A stretch of 64,000 nucleotides of DNA from positions 38,354,054 through 38,418,053 of the forward strand of contig NC_092460.1 in assembly GCF_047495875.1 (NCBI RefSeq), read 5' to 3'. How positions within the stretch are numbered: the stretch's first letter is position 1; each line of letters opens with the position of its first letter. Made by a program: the position numbers and the translations under genes. Origin of the DNA: Pithys albifrons albifrons. Its lineage: Eukaryota; Chordata; Aves; Passeriformes; Thamnophilidae. This document shows positions 22,213 to 36,737 of this stretch, one piece after another. The notes under the pieces are model-generated. The model searched no databases, was not told the origin of the DNA, and worked only from the letters and a program-made list of their open reading frames with translations.

Positions 22213-25200
22213 GACAACAATAAGGCCTCTTTCACCACCTCTCTCTCTAATTTGCTGCAATGATGTAATGGCTGTGTACTCAAAGGCTTAGCCACACCAT
22301 TGTACTAGAAGTGTATGAGGTCATGCTGGTAGTGACTGGCAAAAGAAAAGTTAAATCCATTTTCGGAAAGAGCTGTTCAACTGAATGTCTCCTCCTGCTT
22401 CCAGCTGATGTGTTGTTACAAAGGGTTCATTCCAGAAAGCAGCCCCTCAGATCTGATTCATCAGGAGATGACTATGGAGTAGCCATTTTACAATTCAGAC
22501 AAAAGACGTTTTCTGGCTGCTGCTGCAATACATCATTCTTTACCTTTGCTCCCACCCATCAGCTTTGCACCAGACTAAGAGCCTGTAAGAAGGGGAAGAC
22601 AAAAAACACAAAACATTCAGCTCTGAGGCTAACTGTACAGTGGGCCATACCATGTAATAAATATATTCCTGAGGGGTTCTCCTCTCTGCTGTATATGCCA
22701 AACACCTAGAGAGAGCATTGGCAACTACAGTCTCTGAATCTATTCCAAAGATCCTGCCTGGACAATTATCTTGTATTTCAGGCAACATACTCTGCCTTAA
22801 TTGCAGACTTTTACTGCCACTAGCTCTGCTTGTTCACAAGACTGCTAGAACATAATTAAGAGATGCTGCCCTAAATCATGGTATTCCTCTCAACAGCAAA
22901 ACTGTTAAATGCATTTCAGCACTTCACCACTTAGTAAGAAGCTGTAAAATTATTTATTTAAACACTAAACATTTTTAAAGTTTAATGCCTTGCAAAGTAT
23001 TTAATAAACTAGCACAGCAAGTTGAGGAACTGAAACTGTACAAAAGAAAGGACCAAGCTTACAGCCACCTCTCTTAAGAACATGCTTGAAGAGAAGAAAG
23101 AAGAACAAGATGCTACATCAGGACATAAGCATTTTATTTGAAATAATCACCAGATATGGAACAGAGGTCTCACACTACCGACAGGTAAAGCAGTGAGCAC
23201 ACTTTTGCCCTTCCTGGCACTGGTATGACAGTTATATGAGGAGGTGTGTTACCCTTTTAGCACACATGCTAAATAATATACTTCTCTATAATACTGTACT
23301 TCTGTAAAATTAGATCCTGCCAGCATCTGAACAACATCAGCTGAAACATCAGTGGCAGCAGCAGAGCATCAAAATCACCTGACCTGTTTGACCACCTAAC
23401 TCACAGCTGCTGTCAGGCTCTTTAGAGTCTCCTAAAACCCACTCCTCAGAAAGGAACCACCATGGGGCTTCATCCATAAGGCATCTAGTTTACATTTAAA
23501 CTTACAATTTACTTACAGTGTTGACTTGCTGTTTCTGTTTGAAATGCTTCTTTTTTACCTTGATTGCAAGAAAAAGAATGAATTCAAACTAATTTATAGA
23601 TAAATTATTTAAAGTCCTGTTACACCAACAGAGCAGTTGTGCTCAGCAATGGGAAAGCCCAGGTCAGATGATGTTTTACTTATTAAATATATTACACAGA
23701 GACCTACATATACAAAATCTGAAATTAAATTCTGGAAAAAGTACAAACTCCACCTTAACAATCGAAAAAAAGAAACTGAAAGTTATTTCGTGAGTTTCAT
23801 GTGGCAATACAAGACAAACTTCAGGTTTCAACATGCAATTTTCCATTTGTTCTGACTCTAGGGCTATTGAAACAGTGTTTTTAAGCTTGTCCAGATAAAA
23901 GGAACCACAAAACTGTGAAATGCATATTGCTCTGCACTACAAAAAATACTGGAAAAAAATACTATACTAAGACTTAATTAAATGTATTAAATAAACACCC
24001 TATCTTTGCCACCTGGGTGGCAGGTGTGCTCCCCCTCAAAGAGCAGTCATATACTGGCCTCAGGAAGGTATCAACGGGCTATACCATTTTGCAAGGCAGG
24101 GGTGAGAGGAAACTTGATAGTTGTGTCCATTCTCTTTTCAGAAGGAAAACAGTACTCTGCATATTTTTTAACTTCTCTTTAACATGTCCAGTCACAAGTT
24201 TTTATTCTCTTTTAATCATATCAAAGGTTGCCAGACACCAAACCCACTGAACTCGATGAAAACTTTTCCACTGGTTCTAGTGGGAGTTGGCTCTAGCTCC
24301 TTTGTAAGCGAGACTGTTTGTTCGTGAACTAGACTGTTTTGATGGATAAATTGCTGACAAAATCCAAGTAATAACAGGAAAATAAAGGAGCTGAGAAACT
24401 ACAGAACTCTAAACCACATGCTGTTAAAATTACTTAATCTTTAATTTGCAACTTTCAGTTCAGGTAAACTTCTTATCTTCTAAATGCTTACTGCTTGTTG
24501 TCTCAGCCTTCACTTTCATATAACAGGAGTTTGTTTCAGATGACCCTTGAAAAGAACTCAGACCAGTCATACATGGTGACTGGGTAAAGAGCATGTAAAG
24601 AACATAAGGCAAGTGTGCTACCAATCAAGAATCATTTAAAATAACCATATTACCATAAGGCATTAAATACCTTGAAAACATTCTGCCCATGGCTTGAAAG
24701 CAATAAACTTAACAGTAATGTCACCTTAAGTTATTGCAACTGAAACCCTATTTTGACAGGAACCCATTTGGGCAGGGGAGAAAAAACATTTTTATCAAGT
24801 ACAGGTTTTTCCTTTAATTTTCTCAGTTTCTGGAGCTATCAGAGTTTGGGACTCCTCCTTGAGACCTATCTAAACAAGAAAAACTGGTAGCCCTCTGCTT
24901 TAGGTAAATACTTGAGCTCTCCTCCCTTTCCTGTTCATTGCGCTAATTATTCAGATGCCATGAGGTGTTGAAACACCTGTTTAATATCTAATGTGTGTGT
25001 AAAATGATAAAATTCGATTTCTGGACTGTTCTCTTTCTGCTGTGCTACGTACAACTTACGTCTCGGTGGTATTCTTGACACCCTAGTGTCTCATCAAATG
25101 ATGTAACACATTGCCCTAAGTAGGCCATCATGTTGCTGATCTTCAAACTAGGAAACCCTTCCAGTCACAGGGTGTTTTATACTGAAATCAAGATTACAGG

Positions 25201-25702
25201 AAAGTGATCCGTAATCAAGCTCTGAGAATACCACATGAGGTCACTCACATGCACACTGGTAACACTGCACGGCTGCTTCCTCCTTGTAGGGGGACTGCAA
25301 CATGTGGCACTGCTTGTTTCGTCTTGTTTTAAAGAAGAAAACTAAACATGTAACTCACAGTAAAACTAAAAAGATCTGTTCCACACTTGTCCGGTGTCTT
25401 GACAGTTTCTCCAACCCTACTATCTTCCACACCAACAACAGTGGATTTCTGATGTGTATATGTAATGCTGCCACAAAACTACAGGATCTCTTCTTGTCCC
25501 CATTCCAAATGGCTCAGATGGAGTGAAGTAAACAACCACAATAATAGGAAACATGGCACTTACGTTGTGTTTTGTGTTTGATTTTTCAGTCACAATAACT
25601 CACATTCTGTATGCACTCCTAACTTCCACTGCTACCACTTTAAGTCCAAGCAATTCCTTTACATCACAACAGGACATTTGAGTTATGTCAGGTTTTGGCT
25701 CA

Positions 25703-25843
25703 AATAGAATCATGGAATTATTTACATTGGAAAAGACCTCTAAGATTGAGTCCAACTGTTAAATTAACATTGCCAAGTCCACCACTAAACCATGTCCCTA
25801 AATTCAACATCTACACATCTTTTATATACCTCAGGGGATGAGA
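25703..25843 (-). mobile_element. CR1 3'-end fragment, reverse orientation
   Basis: The block starts with AATAGAATCATGGAATT and runs through TTGGAAAAGACCTCTAAGAT and GAGTCCAACTG to ACACATCTTTTATATACCTC. This is the reverse-complement form of the CR1 3' UTR. It is old and truncated. Confidence 0.85.
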
Positions 25844-28446
25844 GGCAGATGTAGTAAGAATACATTTTAAAAACTCTCTGAGTGAGAGTCTTTAATTCTA
25901 CCTCAGTTAAAGGGACTAGCAAAGAGCTTCTAGAAGCTTTTTTTTACGATCTCTGAAATACCTCTACCTCACTTAAGAAGATAATCTTGAAGTTGACCCT
26001 TGGTGTCATAAATGCTCAGCAACGTCACTAATGCCTCCTTTGCCAGGTGCCCACAGCAATACTCCCACACACCTCACTAGTGATGGCAAAACACCAACAA
26101 AACAACTTCACAACATCTGAACATTTGAAGGTCCTGATGGGCAGCTTTTACAAACTGAGGCAAGACACCTGAATGAATTGGGTTTTTTAAAACTGTATTA
26201 TCTATTTTCTATAGGCAGACACATGTGCATATGAGAAAAACATTATCCCTTCCTACAGTCTCTTTCATGTTTCTTAGGATGGACATCAGCATAAAAGAAA
26301 AACCAAAAAGATGAATCAAAACACCTAAACTGCAAGGGACATGCTATTGCTGGCACATCAGCTGTTTGCAAAGGAATATTTGGCATCAGTGTTACTGGAC
26401 TGGGAGCTGCCAGTGGTTCAATAGCTGGTGCCAATACTATGAGCACCAGTCCCCATGACCACAGCCACCCATGATACTCAACAAACTGGCCTACACAAAC
26501 TCTGCATTAGAGAGGAACTCCGGATTTAGGGATCACAGTGTAAATTCCTAATCCTGCAAGAAGCTTTTCCCCCGCCTCAGCAGCCTCAAAAAGATGAAAA
26601 TAAATGCTGTTCTGGATATATGCTTGTACCCTATGCTACTGGGGACTAAGTGGCAGTTGAGAGAGGACCAACCCTTGCTACAGATGCCACTCATCAAGAA
26701 ATACACAGCACAAGGGAAGTAAGACTTTTAAGCGAAATGAGGAATGGCTGTTCTTCTGAATTCAGCAAGCCAATAAATTCCAGAGATCAACAATTCCGTA
26801 ATAAAGTGTAAAGTCTGGGGAAAAAAATGTAACTGAAGTTACAAGAAGTCTACAAGCAGCCTACACCTGACATTGTGCAGACTACATAGGACTGAGATAA
26901 ATGCTTGTGAATTAAAAGAGCTCTAAACAAGGGCTCATGATGAGGGGAATGAGGGTGTCTTTTGGCTTTTTGGATGATTCGAGCCAAGTGTCATCATCTC
27001 ATAAGCACATCATTTTCTCACACTTCCTGGATGGCAGGTTGAAGTACACTTTCCACCATCCTCCTGAGCATGCTCTGCTTTGGTACAAGACTGGATAGCA
27101 GCAAAAAAGTCACTCAAATAGAAACACGCAGATTTTTTTTTAATGTCACTCGTGTACCATATTCATAAAAGAGAAGCAGTTTTAGGAATTTCACCCCATT
27201 TCCTTTTTTTATCTATGGCTGCTCCCTCTTCTCCTACTTTTACCACATCTGTACTTTAGACCTTTATATGCATTCAAAGAGCATAGTGCCAACTTTCTCT
27301 TCCTTGTAGAGACAGCAGCCACATGCATTTTAGATTACACGCTATACATTCATGAGGAAGGGAAGTACAATCCATCAGAAAAAAAGCAGATGAAGGCAAA
27401 TTTTCTGTTCAGTACTCTAGTGTGTTGTCCTTCATCCTGCTTGACCAATTACTCACTTTTGATTACTAATTCTAAAGAAAAGTCACCCCACTTAAACCAA
27501 TCTGAAAACTGAGATACGGAGAAACAGAGCCAGAAAAGGAAAAAAACTTCCCACAAAGAAGCTGCATAAAACACCTCCAGTTTATATTTTTAACCTTGCT
27601 CTATTTCTATACCTATTGCTTAGCAAAATTTTTACCACCAGCACTCTAAGACAGCTGGGCTAAGCAAGATGAATGGACCTTCCATTTAGATAACTAAGAT
27701 ATTTCTTTTCATACGAACAGTCGTATTTGATACAATGTAATACTATATTATTTCAAAATAAAACAAAAAAGCACACCAAAACACCACATTTTCCTGACTT
27801 ACTCTACATAGCCCTCAAATACATGCAACATGCTTGCAAGTATCATCCATACACCATCACCAACTCTAAGCATTAAACCAGGTTATCCTCACATGCATTT
27901 ACCAAGAAGCCAACCTCTTTGACATTCACAGTGAAACATTAAATATTTGTTAAGTGTAACAGCAGGGAAACCTGACTGATAGATGGGAAGCATTAGAACA
28001 TGCTGTTTATGTTACACCACTCTATTGAAGAGAGACCCAGAGACTTAATCTGGGAACTCCATTCTTAACCCACATAAGCAAGAAGCTCTTTTCATTTCAA
28101 AATACTTTTTCACTGCCAGTTCATATAGTTCTGTGGAAACCAGAATGAAAGCTTATTTAATCCACTTCAAACATATACTATAATACATTACACTTTTAGT
28201 TTTCTGTTGCCTGGGACACCAGGCAATAAGGAAAAGTATCAATGGATTTTTAAAAGATGATTCTCCCTCTATGATTTCCAAGTCAAAGCAATTGAAAATT
28301 CTGGAGGAGTTTTATATTAATTCATTTTTATTTTGTGTCAACAGCAATTACTCACCTACATTTAAGTCAAAATTTATATGGGCTGAACAGGACAGAAGGT
28401 GGTCCACATACGAAGGCCAGCAAAGAGAAATACCTAAATATAGGAC

Positions 28447-28505
28447 AATAATATTAATAACGATAAAATAATAACAACAACAATAATAGTAGTAATAATA
28501 ACACC
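28447..28505. repeat. AAT/AAC trinucleotide-rich repeat
   Basis: An imperfect run of AAT, AAC and AGT units, for example AATAATAACAACAACAATAA. It is a decayed microsatellite. Confidence 0.8.
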
Positions 28506-31500
28506 ATCACCCATAATAAATCCTTATTATAAGATAAAAAAAAACCAGAAAATGGATTTCATAGTTTAAGTGTAGTCATTTCCTGTAAAACTCCCGCAAA
28601 CACATGAAAACCTAGGTGAGAAAATATTTATAAATTTATAAATTCATTTACATGGAAAGGGTCTGAAATAGAAAGTTATGCTATATTGATTTTCTAATAG
28701 AAAAGAGACAAAAACACCACAGCAAATCTGTTCTCTCTACTATCCTTAAATTAAAAAAGAAGTTGGAGATGCTTAAAAAAACAAGCAACAGTAGCCTTCC
28801 AACCAATTTAACACATCTCCCTGCTAGAAAACTAACTAGCGCTCACAGGTGATGCATTTGCAAATTCACAAACTCTTTTTCAGTATCTATTAATATTAAA
28901 GATGGCCCTAAGTAAGTGTGAATGCAGCTGTATTTTGCATGGACAAAGACTAATGAAACAGAATGTCTTGAGTAATTAATCCCACCTCCCCATACAGTAT
29001 AAAAGCCAATACTGCAAAGTGGTAACACTGGCATCACCAATCATTACATACAGTCATACACATACAACTTCTATACAAAGCACCTCCTGTTCTGACATAA
29101 ACAAATTAAATTACAACTTTTACACAAGGAAGCAAAAATAAACACATTAGTGTCCATTCCAAACTGTTTCCTGGGCATCTAAAAACATGATTCAAATCAT
29201 CACTATCAAGAGATGAAAGCTTTGCTTTAATCACTGTAACATAAACCAGGGCAATAAATTATTGCCAAGCACTGCCTTACTGTGAAACCCAGGAGTGGCT
29301 GTGAACCCTGGAGTAAATTATACAACAACCATGAAGAGCCACCACAGCAGAGGGCTGAGCACACCACGGCAGTCAGTGAACAGACTGAAACCCCACATCA
29401 TCTCGCAAGGAGAAAAGCTACAAGAATCACCTCTGTCTTCAGGCAACTGCTCTAAAAACCTTGCAAATGCCAGCAGTAGAATACAGGGTGAGAACCCTTC
29501 ATTCAAGTACAGTGTGTGCTACCCAGAAAATGCTTTGCTCAGTGGGACTAAGATCCTGACTGGGATCCATGTGCCTTTCCCCTGAAAGGACCCAGACTGG
29601 AGATCCTCTTGCTTGCCCACCATTAGCATGTAGGTATATGTACCTGAGAGCAGCAGGGCAGAGAGATGGATGAGAAGATCTGTTGAAGATTATGCTCTGG
29701 CTACCCAATTCCCTTTTGAGCCCCAGGAACAGGCTCTGCAGACCTACTTTGCTCCTTCTCGTAATCCAGTGGAAAAAGCCTTGCCAAAGACAATTGAGAA
29801 GCTCATCCTGCTTGCTGCTATCCCCTTTGCTAATCTCATCCCAGAAATTTAAACTAAACTAATGCTTAACACTGATTAGCCTCTGCCTAGAGACAAGATT
29901 CTGTGGTCTGAGACCACCCTGTGACACTCCAAGGAAACAAAAGTACAGAGATAAAAAGCATTTTCCTTTTTTTAATCTTAGTGCTTCATGTGCAGCTCCT
30001 GAAGGCTCTCTGAAAACTGCCAGGTAGTCTTCACATCCATTAGAACTTGCCTTTCCATGCCTTCCATGCCATACCATGACTCTCTCTGCCATCTGTGCCT
30101 CTCCAAAGACCGCACAAATAAATTAGATACCACCTCAGGAAACTATATACTGTTTTTCACATTTAAATAAATAGAAGTAAATCAAGTGCTTAAAGCAGCC
30201 TCCAAGAGCCCTCATTTCACCACTGGGCACAATTATTTCTGCTGAACAGCAGATGAGAAACAAAGCATATACTTAATTTCAACATAATTTACTGGAAGAA
30301 GGTGTCACATTTTAAGAACTGGATCCACTCATGATTGAAGACTGAGCTGCTGCAAGTTCAGCCATAGGCATGAAGCACATTTGGAAATTCCCTGGCAAAG
30401 CTATTTAAGGAACAGACATTTCCTGTAATTTTCAGAAACATTTTATATCCCCCCCCCGTCCTTTTTAGCCTTGGTGGTAAAGAGGGGAATGGAGAGAGAG
30501 GAGACCATATTACCATTAAGTGAAATACGAATGAACCACCCAAGTTTAAAGTGGAAACTTCAGCTATTCATGCTTAGAAGGAAGTTTAATAAAAGTCTTT
30601 CATCATTAAGAGGCCAAGATTTTTCTGCTGACTTTGGAAAAATAAATATTCATCCTTTCAATGAGGGTGAATTACAAAAGGATATAAACTTGCCTTTATA
30701 CTTCTGGCAAATAAGAAGTCCTCCAGGCTGTATTTAAATACCTTTTTCTGTTTTCCAGAATTAGAAATTGAAGCTTTTTTTTCTCCTCTCTTGCTCAGGG
30801 CCTTCGCTAAACTGAAGCTAAACAAACCCAACCAGTCAGGTCACATGGAGTGTTCCTCCCACAGCTACAGAGTGGGGTGCATTTGGCAAGCTGGAAGCCA
30901 GGGACAGACTGAACAGTCAAGTGTGACAGCATCCTTCTAAGAATCTCAGTACCTACCTACTTCTTCTTTCCTAAAGGTTTAATGCTGTCCTTTCCAAAAA
31001 ACGGAATCTTGAATGACGTATCTGACAAAAAATTTATAAAGTTTACAATGAGTTAGAAAATTGTTTCTTTTTATTATGTAATCCAATTCTGAAAAGACTC
31101 AACTGAATGCCACAGCATGTAAGATATGAATTCACAAACCAAAATGAAAGTGAAGGACAGTTGCTCATCCTCACAAAACACACCACAAGTGCTACTTTGG
31201 TGCTGTGCACCAAATGGTAAAGATTCATCATGTAATTGTGACCAGTTGGCAAAGTTCACACCTGCCACTCTCTAACAGCAACTGTATTGTAGCTTTCAAA
31301 GTACAAAAACATAAAACTTTAAAGTGTTCAACTAATTCATAAATCCTCAACCTGTTGAAGTTCCAGCATATCTTTACTCTTTGTATAACAAGGATGCTTT
31401 ACAGCAGCACCTTTCATGACACCAGTGGTCCCATCTACTACACAATCTGCATATTCTGAGTCAACTGCCTGTCCTGCAGCTCTGAAGACCAATGCAAACA

Positions 31501-33263
31501 GTGACTTTTGTATTTTAACTGGACATTTTTATGCTGAGAAACAGATTAAAAAGAGAAGTGCTCTGAAGAGCAGTGCTAAATAAACATCAAGCACAGCTGT
31601 TGTAACAGTCCATGCTACATCTTTAAAAGTCTTACCATGAAAGAAGGTAAGATGAGACCTCAGAGCCTTTAAGAGTAAAGCCTTTTGCCTAATGAGAGAC
31701 TTTAAGGGGGGACATTCAAATAATATGGCCCTGCAAATAAGGATATAAAAATTAAATACAACAAAAGCAACTCTGATCTGCTTCATGGTGACCGTATGAT
31801 GAAAACAGAAGGTGAGTGTGAACCCTTTGAACAAGGACCAGAGTGGATTAAAGGCAGAGGACAATGACGATAATTTTATTAGGGAAGTAAATCAGAATAG
31901 CTTCTGGCCAAGGCAGGGATGAATTTCTTGCTGTAGACTTTTTATTGACTGTTCTCTTAATTAAAATGAATTACTAAAGTGAGTCAATCTCTTTTAAGAA
32001 CAGAGATTTCTAAACTGCTTCCATGGTGCAGTATGACGTGGGTTAAAAAGTTCTGGTCTTTCACCCATTTAAGGAAATGACACCAGTTCTCCTGGAAGGC
32101 AACATGCACATTCAACCCCTTCACATCAGGGCATGAGAAAGTTTGGAAGGAATTTTTTTTCTTCCAAACTGTCAACATTAATACTTTGTTTCTTCCTGCT
32201 TGTGTTTCAAAATACAGTGCTGCACTTTGCTGCATGCATGTCCCGTAAGCTGTACAGATAAATATCTAGAAGTTAAAAAAATTAGGTGTTAATTAAATCT
32301 GTTGTCAAACTCATTTTAAAAGCCCCTTGCATGCTCTAAACAAAACTAATATTGTCACCAATGTATACTACATAAGTGATAAAAGCATGCAGAAGCATCT
32401 TCAGAAGGAATTCTGGGGCAAGTAACACATTGACATTACACGTATGTAAGATCAATCCTACTCAGCAAAACAATTAAACTTAATTGGGATTTTCCTTAAA
32501 TGACATCTAAATGGCAAGGAAACAGAACAGATGGTAGAATACAGTGAGTCCACAAACACAATACAGCCCAACTATCTCGAAGTTGGAGTAGAGAAGGAAA
32601 CTTACAAGTATATGCTGTACAGCAATGGCTCCCAATTAACATGGCGGAATAAATAAAGTTATGTGTTCCCAGACATTAAACAGTTGCAGTAACCCTGCAA
32701 AGAAGTCTCCCATTCTGGGCTTGTTCAGAGTAGGGGGTTCAGGCGATGATACAGGGACTGCTGAATTACAGATGCAGCACAGAAAACAAATTAACAAACT
32801 CTTAGATCCAGATGATTGGGACCAAAATTTCTCACCATGGTGGAAGACAACTGACAGCTCACACTCTGGGAACAGAACATATTTTAATACCTAATTTGTA
32901 CCCACCAAGGTAATTATAATGGCCAGCTTATTAAAATTGCTTTCCAATGTTAATTTAATTGACAACATGATACCAACAGGTCTTCAGTTGGGAACAAAAG
33001 CAAAAGTCATGGTACTTCACTGAGCTGTGATCCAGGTAACATGCTCTGCATATGTCTTTTTCAATGGATCTCAAGTGTTTCTCTGAATTTGAATCATGTT
33101 ATACAAGACCTGCAGCAGTGCCAAAGCCACATTTCTTACATGATAACCACACAGCTGAAAAGAGAAGCCACATATAATTTCACAATGGAAGAAAGAGAGC
33201 AGAGGATGACTTATGTTCCCCAGTTGTGCCTCCTTATACCACTGTAAACATTATCAGTGAAGT

Positions 33264-33560
33264 AGAATCACAGAATCACAGAATAGTTTGAGTTGGAAAG
33301 GACACACCTTCCACAATACAAGGTTGCTCCAAGCCCTATCCAACCTGACTTTGCACACTTGGGGCATCCACAGCTTTCCTGGGCAACCTGCTCCAGTGTC
33401 TCACCACCTTCATAGTAATCAATTTCTTCCTAATATCTAATCTCACCCTGCCCTCTTTCAGTATGAAGCCATTCCTCCTTGTTCTATCATTCCCTGCCCT
33501 TGTAAAATGTCTCTCTCCAGCTCTCTTGTAGGTTCCCTTCCCCGTACTCCTTCCTCAAGT
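33264..33560 (-). mobile_element. CR1 3'-end fragment, reverse orientation
   Basis: It starts TAGAATCACAGAATCACAGA and continues GAGTTGGAAAGGACACACC, GGGCAACCTGCTCCAGTGTC and CAATTTCTTCCTAATATCTA, all standard CR1 3' UTR/ORF2-end features read in reverse. Its truncated 5' end (right side) lies against the hairpin at 33564-33638. Confidence 0.92.
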
Positions 33561-33563
33561 AGA

Positions 33564-33638
33564 GGATGTATTTTGTGGTTAAGTTGCTCTCCTTCCTCAA
33601 GTAGAGGAAGGAGAGCAACTTAACCACAAAATACATCC
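33564..33638. repeat. Perfect 35-bp inverted repeat with 5-base loop
   Basis: Bases 33564-33598 are the exact reverse complement of 33604-33638, with the loop AAGTA between. I checked the pairing base by base and found no mismatch. The segment CTCCTTCCTCAAGTAGAGGA also occurs just upstream (about 33547-33566) and again at about 33589-33608, so a direct repeat is combined with the inverted repeat. Beyond the stem, pairing resumes weakly after one extra A. Confidence 0.95.
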
Positions 33639-34111
33639 ATCTACTTTAAGAACTGAGAAAATTTGACTGCTATTTTATTTAGTGTATACAAATTAAAAGG
33701 GGCCAGGATTTTAAAAATTTTCTGAAGGATAAAAAAGTGCAATACCAAACCAAGTGAGTAAATGACATTGTTATTATCCGATAGGCATCTTAGTCAAAGA
33801 CCAGGGTCAACAAGAAATGTTTTCCAGCAAACTCTCTGGGCTTTCAACAGAATTTTGAATAGCAAAGATAAACACAACATACTCATTTAATAACACTGGG
33901 TATTATCCCTGATGTGTTTATATGTATGCACAGTTCTGTACAAATCTATAGATAAGATCTTGTATTTCTCCAGAATTTGTAGAGGTGTTTTGTTTTAAAC
34001 AGTCCTTTAAAAAGCAACCAGAAAGACACTGACTTTTGTCAAAGTAATCCCAAGTTAGAAGAGTTCAATATATTTCTGCAGTAACTGAAGCAATACATCA
34101 GCAGAATAGTT

Positions 34112-34591
34112 AAGAAAGGATATTGAGGTCCTGGAGCAGGTCCAGAGAAGAGCAGCAAGGCTGGGGAAGGGACTGGAGCACAAGTGCTGTGGGGAGAGGC
34201 TGAGGGAGCTGGGGGTGTTTAGCCTGGAGAAGAGGAGGCTCAGAGGTGACCTCAGCACTGTCTAGAACTACCTGAAGGGAAGTTCTGGCCAGGTGGGGGT
34301 TGGTCTCTTCTCCCAGGCACTCAGCAATAGGACAAGGGGGCACGGGCTTAAGCTCTGCCAGGGGAAATTTAAGTTGGAGATCAGGAAAAAATTCTTTCCA
34401 AAGAGAGTAATCGCACATTGGAATGGGCTGCCCAGAGATGGGGTGGATTCACCATCCCTAGAGATTTTCAAACTGAGATTGGACGTGGCACTGAGTGCCA
34501 TGATCTAGTAAAGGGACTGGAGTTGGATCAAGGGTTGGACTTGATGATCTTGGAGGTTCTTTCCAACCCAATCGATTCTGTGATTCTATGA
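34112..34591 (+). mobile_element. CR1 LINE 3' end, longer copy
   Basis: It begins near AGGATATTGAGGTCCTGGAG and carries CAGAGAAGAGCAGCAAGGCT, CTGGAGAAGAGGAGGCTCAG and GGCACTCAGCAATAGGACAA. It ends with TTGATGATCTTGGAGGTT and ATTCTGTGATTCTATGAT. From about 34310 it closely matches the copy at 9.3-9.56 kb, so both belong to one subfamily. It is 5'-truncated within the ORF2 end. Confidence 0.93.
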
Positions 34592-35587
34592 TCAACTTCA
34601 GGGCATGCAGAGCCAATTAAAATACTTGGAAAGTGATATATCATCTGCAAACTGGAAGATCCTTGTATTTCTTAAGTATTCAAGCAATGAAAGAAGCATC
34701 AGTCAACGATCATGGACACATCAATAAATAATACTGATTAGTTTAATAACAACTTACTCATTCTACATAAATTCCCACTGATACCACTGGCATATGTTCT
34801 ATTAAATTTCAAACTTCCAGTCTGCATGTGAGCAGCCAATAGGAACAACTGAGGTTTTGGTACACAGTCCTGAGGTTCTTACCTCAAAAACTGATCCTGA
34901 AGGATAAAGGTATTTGATGGGTGGTTCTTAATCACTTTCTTTATGTGAAAACTGAGGTCAGTGTCAAAAAAGAGCCAAAGAAGAAAGTCTGTAGCACCCC
35001 TCAAACACACACACACCTTCCAGAACAATTCCTTCAACAGTTTTTTAGAGGCTTAACTTGTAGGTTAAATTGTCAAAGGTTGGGATGGAAATAAACAGCT
35101 TGCACAAGCAAGACACCATGCTATTAAGTTTTTAGAAGTGACTTAAAAATTAGGTCAGTCTAATTTGTGGCTGATACTTTGTTCTTTTCACCACTATGAA
35201 CTCACAGTGATGTCAGTCTCATGTTCAAACATGCTACATTTAGCAGCGTACAGGCTTCCTGAGAGACTCTCTCAACCTTCCTTTGTGCAAAAGGCTTCTG
35301 CCAGATTCTTAGCTCATACTTCACTGATTCAGGCATGCCACTCCAGTTTCAAGGGAGTTACACTGGCTTCCTGTCAAATACTGCAAAGTTTGGTGGTTTT
35401 CCCCCTCTCCTCTTATTTTTTTTATTTTCTTAAACATTACTGATAGAAGTTCAAGAACATGTGTTCACATTTAGGTTACTATTTTAGTCCTCACCTTCCT
35501 CACAATATCCAGAAGAGATAAAAAAGCTGTGGGAAACAGGTGTGTTTAACTAATTCAACCCGCCTTTCAATAATTGAAGGTGGCCCA

Positions 35588-35760
35588 CAAGAAAGCCAAA
35601 GAAAGGCTTTTTACAAGGGCATGTAGTGATAGGACAAGGGAGGATGGCTTCAAACTGACAGCAGACTTAGATTAGATATTAGGAAGAAATGCTTTACTGT
35701 GAGGGTGGTGAGGCACTGAATGGGTTGGCCAGAGAAGCTGCAGATGCCCTAGTCCAGGCT
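35588..35760 (+). mobile_element. CR1 internal fragment
   Basis: Features such as ACAAGGGCATGTAGTGATAG, GACAAGGGAGGATGGCTTCA, TTAGATATTAGGAAGAAATG and GTGAGGCACTGAATGGGTTG are the late part of CR1. The copy stops before the usual terminal tail. Confidence 0.85.
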
Positions 35761-36737
35761 CTCCCACTCACATCTCCCAGGTCACATTTCCCACCTCATA
35801 CAGATATTTGTAATTGTTTTTCATATGTTGATTTTGAATTATCATGTCGGTATCTTCAAAGCCATATTATATATCCACAGAACAAGGCTATTGCATGAAT
35901 CCTTAACATGGTTAAAAAGCATTCCACTCTGTATCAGGAGAAAACACAGTATGCTCAGTCATTTCCAGTGCCACATTAAATTCCAGCTACTCTAGGAAAG
36001 AAAACATACAGATGCAGTTCACAAGAACAGCATATCCAACAGATGCCCACTATCGCTGCTGTATCTGCAATTGCCCAAGGATACAGGACAGGCAGCTCAT
36101 GCAGGGAGAGGTGATAATCTTTCATGAGACTGGTTAATATGAAGTGGTAAGAAGAAGGAGGGCATAAACTCCAGAATGCACAAACCCTTCCTTACATACA
36201 CAGAGAAGAATCAGAACCAAACCATGATACAGGAACAAAAGCCAAGCCTTCCAAAACATTTCCACATCCAGCCTGTCCCTCTTCACAAACAGGAAAAGAA
36301 ATCCAAGGCACATCACAATGTATGTCATAAATTACCCAAAAAATCATATTCCTTATGGAAACTGTCCAGCTGAACTCATACCACTCAAAATATGTGACAG
36401 AAGACAGAAAGAAACCTAAAAGATACCCTCAAAGAAAGAACACTCTCCACCGCCAACTTCTCAGAGTTGATACCAAAACAAGAAAATCCCGGAGTCATCA
36501 CAAAGTTACCATATTTTTGGTAGATTTTTCCCATAAACAAACGTTTCTCTGGACTATAAAGTTGTTTACTACTATTAACTCAAACCTAACTTAGCTTTAT
36601 ATTCACTGCTTTTGTTTCAAGATTTAAGAGAGGTTTGTGTTCCTGAAACCTTGCCTGTCTTGTCCAAATAAGTGAAACAGAAAAACCATTCCTCTCCTTA
36701 CAAACCTTTCAAGCCTGAGAAAAGTTTGTGTTTCTGA

